Source: Chryseobacterium gleum (lineage in GTDB: Bacteria > Bacteroidota > Bacteroidia > Flavobacteriales_D > Sanyastnellaceae). Taken from it: a stretch of 35,981 bases of DNA. The position numbers and the translations under genes were made by a program. The first letter of the stretch is position 1. The number at the start of each line of letters is the position of its first letter. The notes beneath the pieces are model-generated. The model saw nothing but the letters and a program-made list of their open reading frames with translations. It did not search any database and was not told the origin of the DNA. The DNA lies in contig CAMCHP010000031.1 in NCBI GenBank assembly GCA_945874695.1, positions 1-35,981 on the forward strand, written 5' to 3'. Shown here in pieces: positions 26,085-33,354 of this stretch.

Positions 26085-28178
26085 ATGCGCATTGCCCACC
26101 TTGGATATCTAATGATTTTAGCTTTCAATTGGACATGCGGCCATGGATCATCAAACCGCATGAACGAAAAACACAGCAACGCACTGGCCCAAGAAACCAG
26201 TCCATACCTTCTCCAACACGCAAATAACCCTGTAGATTGGTATCCGTGGGGCGAGGCTGCCTTCACGAAGGCGCGCAATGAGAACAAACTCGTACTCATA
26301 AGTATCGGATACAGTGCCTGCCATTGGTGCCACGTGATGGAACGCGAGACTTTTGAAAATGACAGCGCTGCCGCCTTCATGAACCGGCACTTTGTAAACA
26401 TCAAAGTCGACCGCGAAGAACGTCCGGATGTCGACCAAGTATATATGCACGCCGTGCAACTCATGACGCAGCGCGGAGGCTGGCCCCTGAACTGTTTCAC
26501 CTTGCCCGATGGGCGACCGGTTTATGGCGGAACCTACTTCCCGACCGACGGCTGGATGCAAGTCTTAGAATCGCTCATTGACTTATGGGAAAATGAGCCA
26601 ACAAAAATGCTTGAATACGCCACGAAGCTTACAGCTGGTATTCAACAAGGCGAACTCATTGCGCGGGCTGAAGAAAGCGCGCTTCCGAATACTGAACAGG
26701 TGAACGCTCTTGTTCAGCAATGGCAACCGTATTGGGATCTTGAAGAAGGCGGTGCGAATGGTGCACCCAAATTCCCGCTTCCCAACAACTACCGGTTCTT
26801 ATTGCACCACGCGCGTGTGCACGCCAACGATAGCACTGCGCAATTTGTTGAGCGTACACTTGACAAAATGGCGATGGGTGGAATTTACGACCAAATTGGC
26901 GGAGGCTTTGCCCGCTATGCCGTGGATTCACGCTGGAAGGTGCCCCACTTTGAAAAAATGCTTTATGACAACGCGCAGCTGGTTTCACTTTACTGCGACG
27001 GGTACAAAGTCTTTAAAAAAGAGGCCTACAAACAACTCGTAGAGCAAACCCTCGACTTCATCGCGCGCGAAATGACCTCGCCTGAAGGCACCTTCTACAG
27101 CGCATTGGATGCCGATAGCGAAGGCGAGGAAGGTAAATTTTATGTTTGGACTGAAGCTGAACTGTTCGAAATACTTGGCGATGACTATATCCTTGCGGCT
27201 GACTATTTTAACGTCAATGCCACGGGGTACTGGGAACACGGGAATTATATCTTACTGCGGACCATGCATCCGGCGGATTACGCCGAAAACAAAAAAATTG
27301 ACGCTGAGGAGCTGAAAACACGCTTGCTTCGCATTGAAGAAAAATTGATGCAAGCGCGCAGCACCCGCGTGCGGCCTGGGCTCGACGACAAGCAGTTGGC
27401 CTCATGGAACGCGCTCATGGTGCAAGCCTATACCGATGCATACCGCACTTTTGGGCATGCGCATTATTTGCAGGCCGCTGAACGCGCTATGCAGATGCTG
27501 CTGACTGCCTTTCGGCGCGATGACGGGGGCATGTGGCACAGTTACAAAAACAAACAGGCTCGGGTCAATGGGTATTTGGAAGATTATGCCTTTACCATTG
27601 AAGCGTTAATTGGCCTGTATGAAGCAACTTTCAATGAAGCGTACATTCACGAAGCGAAAAGCCTCGCCGATTATACGATTCAGCATTTCAGCGACGAAAC
27701 CAGTGGCATGTTTTGGTTCACCAGTGACCTCGACGATCGGTTGATTGCGCGTAAACAAGATGTGCAAGACAACGTTATTCCGTCATCGAATTCAACCTTT
27801 GCCAAGAACCTCTTTAGGCTCGGCATAATGCTCGATTCACGTGTTTACAGCGAGCGCGCAGCGCAAATGATGACGAACATCGGTGCCGTTTGGCGCTTCG
27901 GACAGAATTACAGCAATTGGGCAACCCTTGCATTGTGGATGAACCGCGAATATTACGCCGTGGCCATCAGCGGGGCTGGCGACGGACGTGCTGCGGCTCG
28001 CGCGCTCGATGCTTATTATCTGCCTGACGCACTGCTGATGGGCGGCGACAAACCGACCTTGCCTTTGCTTCGCGATAAAAAATCGGCACAAACAACTTAT
28101 TATGTATGTATTTCGGGGGCTTGCAAGCTCCCAGTAACCAACGTAAACGATGCATTGGCACAAATGGCTCCTCGTTAG
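26085..28178 (+). CDS. DUF255 thioredoxin-fold protein (YyaL family)
   Basis: This 697-residue protein begins its conserved part at [25 protein letters not shown]. The thioredoxin-like site [13 protein letters not shown] (Cys79 and Cys82) follows, with RPDVDQVYM and [23 protein letters not shown]. The remainder resembles an (alpha/alpha)6 barrel glycosidase-like fold ([63 protein letters not shown]). The biochemical role is unknown; redox or spermatogenesis-associated-protein-20-like annotations are by homology only. ATG 26085 gives a short hydrophobic N-terminus ([18 protein letters not shown]) that could be an export signal; ATG 26160 would give a cytoplasmic form starting just before the conserved part. 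The 3' end overlaps the next gene by 29 bases. Confidence 0.88.
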   Translation: MRIAHLGYLMILAFNWTCGHGSSNRMNEKHSNALAQETSPYLLQHANNPVDWYPWGEAAFTKARNENKLVLISIGYSACHWCHVMERETFENDSAAAFMNRHFVNIKVDREERPDVDQVYMHAVQLMTQRGGWPLNCFTLPDGRPVYGGTYFPTDGWMQVLESLIDLWENEPTKMLEYATKLTAGIQQGELIARAEESALPNTEQVNALVQQWQPYWDLEEGGANGAPKFPLPNNYRFLLHHARVHANDSTAQFVERTLDKMAMGGIYDQIGGGFARYAVDSRWKVPHFEKMLYDNAQLVSLYCDGYKVFKKEAYKQLVEQTLDFIAREMTSPEGTFYSALDADSEGEEGKFYVWTEAELFEILGDDYILAADYFNVNATGYWEHGNYILLRTMHPADYAENKKIDAEELKTRLLRIEEKLMQARSTRVRPGLDDKQLASWNALMVQAYTDAYRTFGHAHYLQAAERAMQMLLTAFRRDDGGMWHSYKNKQARVNGYLEDYAFTIEALIGLYEATFNEAYIHEAKSLADYTIQHFSDETSGMFWFTSDLDDRLIARKQDVQDNVIPSSNSTFAKNLFRLGIMLDSRVYSERAAQMMTNIGAVWRFGQNYSNWATLALWMNREYYAVAISGAGDGRAAARALDAYYLPDALLMGGDKPTLPLLRDKKSAQTTYYVCISGACKLPVTNVNDALAQMAPR

Positions 28179-29013
28179 TTTTTTATTGTTTTCGACCTAT
28201 CGGTCGGATGGGCAACAGATCGATTTGGGTGTTGGGGACATTGATTTCTTACAACTGCCATTCAACCAAGAATTTATACGCCGCAATCGGATTGTGCGCA
28301 TCACGGTAGAAGAGCAGAATAAGCGAAGTAACCAGCCCATCCGCTTCAGCGGAACCCGAAAATCGTACGATTTCGATGGCAAAGGCCGTTGTTCAGCCCG
28401 ATCGACCTATCGTGAGCGCTACGGACGAAACGACACCATTTTTGAGGTCTTCAACATCTCACCTGCTGATCAGGTTACCCGTTACGATCGCAAAGACAAT
28501 GCGGGTTTCTATCGGGAGACGTTCAAACGCAGCGGTGATACCCTTACAACGTGCACCTACCGTGGCTATGGGCAAGATTCTGCAGTGACTTGGATTGCTT
28601 GCGAGCACCGGGTGACCAAACGCTTTGAACTGCGCGAAGAAGAACGCGTTCTGAACGAAAATGGCTTGCCCTACTTGAACCTAATCCGCACGTACGATGC
28701 CGCGGGGTACTTGTTAAAATCGGAAGAGGAATATGTGATTAGTCGAAAAAAGCGAACGACCGAATTTAGCTACAACGACTACGGCAGGCTGCAATTCAGA
28801 CGACGTACAACAGAGAAAGGCACCGAAGAATGGTCGTTTGAATACGATGAACAAGGCATGCTTTCAGAAGTGTTTTATCGGGTCGATGGAGCGTTGGTTT
28901 GGCGTCGTGCAATTGTACCCGACGACTATGGACGGATCGCTGCGGTATTAACGCTTGATCCGAAAACCGAAGACATCACCATTGAGAAGTTTACATACGA
29001 AACGCAACCTTAA
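28150..29013 (+). CDS. Exported protein with YD-repeat-like motifs
   Basis: This 287-residue protein has a likely signal peptide ([22 protein letters not shown], cleavage near residue 22). The mature part has several strand-turn units of the form YDxxGxL/YNDYGRL/YDEQGML ([52 protein letters not shown]). These resemble RHS/YD-type or MORN-like wrap repeats. Arg, Glu and Tyr are abundant. I cannot assign a function. It starts inside the end of the DUF255 gene (29-base overlap), so the two are almost certainly one transcript, and a small charged exported protein follows 14 bases later. Confidence 0.7.
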   Translation: MHWHKWLLVSFLLFSTYRSDGQQIDLGVGDIDFLQLPFNQEFIRRNRIVRITVEEQNKRSNQPIRFSGTRKSYDFDGKGRCSARSTYRERYGRNDTIFEVFNISPADQVTRYDRKDNAGFYRETFKRSGDTLTTCTYRGYGQDSAVTWIACEHRVTKRFELREEERVLNENGLPYLNLIRTYDAAGYLLKSEEEYVISRKKRTTEFSYNDYGRLQFRRRTTEKGTEEWSFEYDEQGMLSEVFYRVDGALVWRRAIVPDDYGRIAAVLTLDPKTEDITIEKFTYETQP

Positions 29014-29027
29014 ATCGTTATTAACCC

Positions 29028-29330
29028 ATGATTCGTTGGTTCCTCATCGGTCTTTTAGGTTTCGCCTTAACAGCGCCTCCCGTGCATGCACAAACCCGCA
29101 AAGCACGGAAAGAAACGCAGCGTTCGATGGACGAGCAGGCCAAAGCCAAAGCAGCACGTGAACGCGAGTTCGACGAAAAATATTCAGCGCGCCAGAACCA
29201 GCATTTGAGTGCCCAGGACAAAGCAACCCGTAAGCGCATGAAAGCCAATAGAAAGCGCGCTGAACGTGGGTCATATGGCCAGCAGGTGCCTTTCTACAAA
29301 CGCTGGTTTCGAAAAAAACATTTTCGCTAG
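29028..29330 (+). CDS. Small, highly charged exported protein
   Basis: This 100-residue protein has a signal peptide (MIRWFLIGLLGFALTAPPVHA, then QTRKAR). The mature chain of about 79 residues is dominated by Arg, Lys, Glu, Gln and Ala, probably a long helix or coiled coil (QRSMDEQAKAKAAREREFDE), ending in a basic aromatic tail (FYKRWFRKKHFR). No family is recognised. It may bind anionic periplasmic partners such as nucleic acid or LPS, but that is only a guess from charge. It is the last gene of the short operon starting at 26085. Confidence 0.62.
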   Translation: MIRWFLIGLLGFALTAPPVHAQTRKARKETQRSMDEQAKAKAAREREFDEKYSARQNQHLSAQDKATRKRMKANRKRAERGSYGQQVPFYKRWFRKKHFR

Positions 29331-29373
29331 TCGGCATTCCAAGAGTTCAGCTTAGTTCAGCATTAGACATGTA

Positions 29374-29381
29374 TAGTTTTG
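29374..29381 (+). promoter_or_regulatory. Candidate -7 box in the 273-base gap before the TonB-dependent receptor
   Basis: TAGTTTTG matches TAnnTTTG. Just upstream, AGTTCAGC occurs twice (29344-29351 and 29354-29361) at a 10-base period. A second, better placed promoter lies at 29526-29557, so this one is uncertain. The rest of the gap (29331-29603) has no convincing gene. Confidence 0.3.
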
Positions 29382-29525
29382 GATGATTGTAATTGCATCA
29401 GATGGTGCGTTGCATCAAGGTGTTACCTATCTTAGCCCCGAAAGAGCGTAAAGGGTCGTATTCGATTCTCTGGTTTGGTGACTTCTCAACGAAAGGCAAG
29501 AAGTCTTCAACAAGGGAAAAAGCGC

Positions 29526-29557
29526 TTTGAGAAGCGACCGGATAATTTCTATATTTA
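29526..29557 (+). promoter_or_regulatory. Promoter of the TonB-dependent receptor operon
   Basis: TTTG (29526-29529), a 20-base spacer and TATATTTA (29550-29557) fit the consensus with one mismatch in the last -7 base. The box ends 46 bases before ATG 29604. Confidence 0.55.
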
Positions 29558-29603
29558 CGCCCGTTTGTTGAGAAATAGTACACGTAATCAAAGCCAAAAC
29601 TGT

Positions 29604-32600
29604 ATGTCGCGTAAGATCTACATCCTGTTATTGACGTTTATCCTCGCTGCACCGGGCGTTTTCGCTCAAGTAGCTGCAGGTACCCTCAAGGGGAAAGTCA
29701 CCGATGCTGAGACGGGTGAACCGCTCGCGTTTGTTAACGTAGTGGTATTCCTAAATGGAAACCAGATCACTGGGGTTAACACTGATTTTGATGGTCAGTA
29801 TACCATTAAACCTATTAACGCTGGAACGTATGACATATTGTTTTCCTATGTAGGTTACAATACGAAACGTGTAAACGGAGTTTCGGTGCTCTCGAACAAA
29901 ATCGCTTTCGCCGATGCCAAGTTGACATCGGGTGTAGAAATTGATGTCGTAGAGATTGTTGAATACACGGTGCCTTTGATCAACCGCGATGGTGGTGCGT
30001 CAGGTGGTACTGTAACACGTGAAGACATCGACAAGATGCCTGGTCGTGATGCAGCAAGCCTTGCACAAACCGTTGCTGGTGTGGCAAGTGCCGGAACAGG
30101 CGGTGGAATCTCGATTCGAGGTGCTCGTCCTGACGGTACTTGGATTTACATCGACGGTATTAAAGTCCGCGGCTCTTCTGCACTTCCAAAAGGTGCGATT
30201 CAAGAGATCTCGGTAATGACCGGAGGTATCCCAGCAAACATTGGTGATGCTACAGGTGGTGTAATGAACATCTCGTTGCGAAACTCTTCATCAACTTGGT
30301 TTGGTGGAATCGAAGGCATTTCTTCAGGTTTCCGCTCAGGCGAAACTGCAATCGGGCTTGACCGTTACGGATATAACTTGATCGAAGGGGTGATCTCAGG
30401 ACCAATCGCATTCTATAAAGATGAGAAAGGAGAGTTTTACCGCGACGCAGAAGGCAATAAGAATAAGCCAATGCTTGGTTTGTTCTTGTCTGGAAACTAT
30501 TCAAGCCAAGTAGACCCCCGTCCGGCTTTCGGTGGTGTTTACCGCATGAAAGAAGATGTGCGTCAAGAGTTGTTTAACAACCCAATGCGTCCGAATATTA
30601 GCTCGAACGGTGAAGTGAATGGTGCATTGTTCAATGCAGACTTCTTGCGCGCAGACGATTTCGAGCGTATTCCAACCCGTTTGAATGTTGGCCGTCGTTC
30701 AGCAAACCTTGTAGGTAAGGTTGACGTGAACACTCGCTCAACCATGACCTTGACCTTTGGTGCAACCGGTGCGTTGACACAAGGCAACGAATTTAGCTAC
30801 GGCCGAATGCTTCAAAACCACGAGCGGAATACTGAAGTAACTCAGCTTGACTGGCGTGTTTACGGTAAATTCTCGCAACGCTTTGTCGATGAAGACCGTG
30901 AGCCAGGTACAGAAGGTGCTGCAGCGAGCCGTTTGAAAAACGTATTCTACACGGTGATGATGGATTACAGCCAAGGCCAAGGCCGTCGCCAAGATCCAAA
31001 TCACCAAGACAACTTCTTCCGCTACGGGCACGTAGGTACGTTCGACGTGTTCGATCGTAACTCTTATGCCTACGATTTCGGAACACAACGCTTCGTGCAC
31101 AATGGTTGGGAAGATACCTTGGTAACTTTCACGCCTTCGCCTTACAACCCTGAATTGGCTGCAATCAATAGCCAGTACTTCCAGTTGTTTGATAACGATC
31201 CGTATGATGCTGAGAACCCTGGTCCATACGCCAACCTGCTCCGTGTTCAAAACGGCAACGCGATCTTGAATGGCCAAACACCGCCTGCGACCTACAACTT
31301 GTGGAGCCAGTACGGTACCCCGACCAATGAGTTCTTCAAAGAATTCAACAGCCAGTTCCGTATTACAGCGCAAGGTTCTGCCGACATCGGAGACCACGCA
31401 CTTCAGGTTGGTTTTGAATATGAGCAGCGTCGTGAGGCATTTTACAGCCTTGCCCCTGTAAACCTTTGGTTGTTGGCACGTTTGTACGGCAACAGCCACA
31501 TTAAAGAAATCAACTCAAACGACTCAACCGTTACCAACATCGGTACCGATCAATATGTAACGTACGAGCGTTTGGTAGGTTCTGGCCAGTTCGAATTTGA
31601 CCGCAACTTGCGTATTGCTTTGGGTCTTGATCCAAATGGCAACGACTTCATCAACACAGACGCACTTGATCCATCGGTGTTCTCGATTGATATGTTCGGT
31701 GCAGATGACCTCTTGAACCAAGGTAACAACTTAGTGAACTACTCTGGTTTCGATGCCTACGGTAACCGCACCCGCGGCCGTCGTCCAACCATTGAAGATT
31801 TCTTCAACCAAACCAATGACAACGGTTTCCGTACCCGTCCTGTTGGTGCATATGAGCCTGTTTACATTGCAGGTTACATCATGGATAAGTTTACCTTCGA
31901 TGACATCATCTTCAACGTAGGTGTGCGTGTTGACCGTTTCGACGCGAACCACCCAGTATTGAAAGATCCTTATGTAATTGGTCAAGCATACACCGTTGGT
32001 GATGTGCGTGAAGGTTTACTAGGAGATTTGGATGAAGGTGTAGTTATTCCAAGTAACATTGGCGACGACTACGTTGTATACGTTGACGACATCGACAACC
32101 CAAGTGCTATTACAGGTTACCGTACGGGTGATATTTGGTTCAATGCCTCAGGTACTGAGATCAATGACCCTGATTTGATTGCTTCAACCAACGGTTTCCC
32201 TGCTCCTTGGTTAGTCGGCGGACCAGACGTTGAGTTGAACTCAAGTGCTTTCCGTGACTACACGCCACAGGTGAACATTATGCCTCGTATCGCCTTCTCG
32301 TTTAACATCTCTGACGAGGCGGTATTCTTTGCGCACTACGACATCTTGACACAACGTCCACTTTCTGACAACCGTTTCAGCCCGATCGACTATTTGTTCA
32401 TCGAAGCACGTAATGCGTTGATCAGCAACCCAGACTTGCGTCCGACGAAAACGATCGACTACGAATTGGGCTTCCAACAAGTGCTTTCACCGTCATCATC
32501 GTTGAAAATCTCAGCCTTCTACCGTGAGATGCGCGACATGATTCAGGTGCGCCAGTTCGCTGGAGCTTACCCACGTCCGTACCGCGCGTTTGGTAACCTT

Positions 32601-33347
32601 GACTTTGGTACATCGAAAGGTTTGACCTTAGAGTATGATATGCGCCGTACTGGCAACATCCGTTTGACTGCGTCATATACCTTGCAATTCGCTGACGGTA
32701 CCGGTTCTACAACCACTACAGCGTTGGCATTGATCAACGCAGGTCTACCAAACCTCCGTACGATCGCACCGTTCAACTTCGACCAACGTCACCGGATTGT
32801 TGCTAACCTCGACTACCGTTACGGATCAGGTAAGCAGTACAATGGTCCAGTTTGGGGCGAGCGTCAAGTGTTTGCGAACACAGGTATCAACTTCATTGCC
32901 AACCTTGGCTCTGGAACACCTTACACCGCATCAAACATTGCAACACCAATCACAGGTGAGGTTTCACCATCGACCCAAGGATCGATCAACGGAAGCCGTT
33001 TGCCATGGCAGTTTAACCTCGATATCAACATCGACCGCAACTTCACATTGGAGTTCAAGAAGAAAGGCGGAGCCGAGGGCGCGCCAACCGACAAAGTACG
33101 CACTGCTAACTTGAACGTGTACTTCTGGGTATTGAATGCGTTGAACACCATGAACATCAACTCGGTTTACCGCTTCACCGGAGTACCTGATGACGATGGC
33201 TACTTGGCTGCAGCGCAGTACCAGCCATTGATCGCTTCACAAAACGATCCTGCCTCATTCCGCAACTACTACAGCATGTTTGTTGACAATCCATTCAACT
33301 TGGGTCTGCCACGTCAGATTCGCTTGGGTGTGAAACTCGACTTCTAA
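29604..33347 (+). CDS. TonB-dependent receptor with CarboxypepD_reg-like N-terminal domain
   Basis: This 1247-residue outer-membrane receptor has a signal peptide (MSRKIYILLLTFILAAPGVFA). A carboxypeptidase-regulatory-like beta-sandwich (about 26-108: GKVTDAETGEPLAFVNVVV, TDFDGQYTIKPINAGTYDILFSYVGY) follows. The plug domain (about 125-227) has VAGVASAGTGGGISIRGARPDG, YIDGIKVRGSS and GGIPANIGDATGGVMNISLR. The rest is a long barrel ending RQIRLGVKLDF with terminal Phe. It would import or recognise a ligand with TonB energy; no substrate is evident. It lacks the adjacent SusD lipoprotein expected of a polysaccharide utilisation locus. Arg codons are mainly CGT, unlike most genes in the window, suggesting high expression. 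The frame opens earlier, at 29475, but the signal peptide fixes the start at 29604. It is followed 7 bases later by a large secreted protein gene. Confidence 0.93.
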   Translation: MSRKIYILLLTFILAAPGVFAQVAAGTLKGKVTDAETGEPLAFVNVVVFLNGNQITGVNTDFDGQYTIKPINAGTYDILFSYVGYNTKRVNGVSVLSNKIAFADAKLTSGVEIDVVEIVEYTVPLINRDGGASGGTVTREDIDKMPGRDAASLAQTVAGVASAGTGGGISIRGARPDGTWIYIDGIKVRGSSALPKGAIQEISVMTGGIPANIGDATGGVMNISLRNSSSTWFGGIEGISSGFRSGETAIGLDRYGYNLIEGVISGPIAFYKDEKGEFYRDAEGNKNKPMLGLFLSGNYSSQVDPRPAFGGVYRMKEDVRQELFNNPMRPNISSNGEVNGALFNADFLRADDFERIPTRLNVGRRSANLVGKVDVNTRSTMTLTFGATGALTQGNEFSYGRMLQNHERNTEVTQLDWRVYGKFSQRFVDEDREPGTEGAAASRLKNVFYTVMMDYSQGQGRRQDPNHQDNFFRYGHVGTFDVFDRNSYAYDFGTQRFVHNGWEDTLVTFTPSPYNPELAAINSQYFQLFDNDPYDAENPGPYANLLRVQNGNAILNGQTPPATYNLWSQYGTPTNEFFKEFNSQFRITAQGSADIGDHALQVGFEYEQRREAFYSLAPVNLWLLARLYGNSHIKEINSNDSTVTNIGTDQYVTYERLVGSGQFEFDRNLRIALGLDPNGNDFINTDALDPSVFSIDMFGADDLLNQGNNLVNYSGFDAYGNRTRGRRPTIEDFFNQTNDNGFRTRPVGAYEPVYIAGYIMDKFTFDDIIFNVGVRVDRFDANHPVLKDPYVIGQAYTVGDVREGLLGDLDEGVVIPSNIGDDYVVYVDDIDNPSAITGYRTGDIWFNASGTEINDPDLIASTNGFPAPWLVGGPDVELNSSAFRDYTPQVNIMPRIAFSFNISDEAVFFAHYDILTQRPLSDNRFSPIDYLFIEARNALISNPDLRPTKTIDYELGFQQVLSPSSSLKISAFYREMRDMIQVRQFAGAYPRPYRAFGNLDFGTSKGLTLEYDMRRTGNIRLTASYTLQFADGTGSTTTTALALINAGLPNLRTIAPFNFDQRHRIVANLDYRYGSGKQYNGPVWGERQVFANTGINFIANLGSGTPYTASNIATPITGEVSPSTQGSINGSRLPWQFNLDINIDRNFTLEFKKKGGAEGAPTDKVRTANLNVYFWVLNALNTMNINSVYRFTGVPDDDGYLAAAQYQPLIASQNDPASFRNYYSMFVDNPFNLGLPRQIRLGVKLDF

Positions 33348-33354
33348 TTGAACT

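Noticed and set aside
29475-29603. Longer N-terminus of the TonB-dependent receptor
   Set aside because: The added residues are basic and unstructured and would bury the signal peptide; the promoter at 29526-29557 lies inside them.
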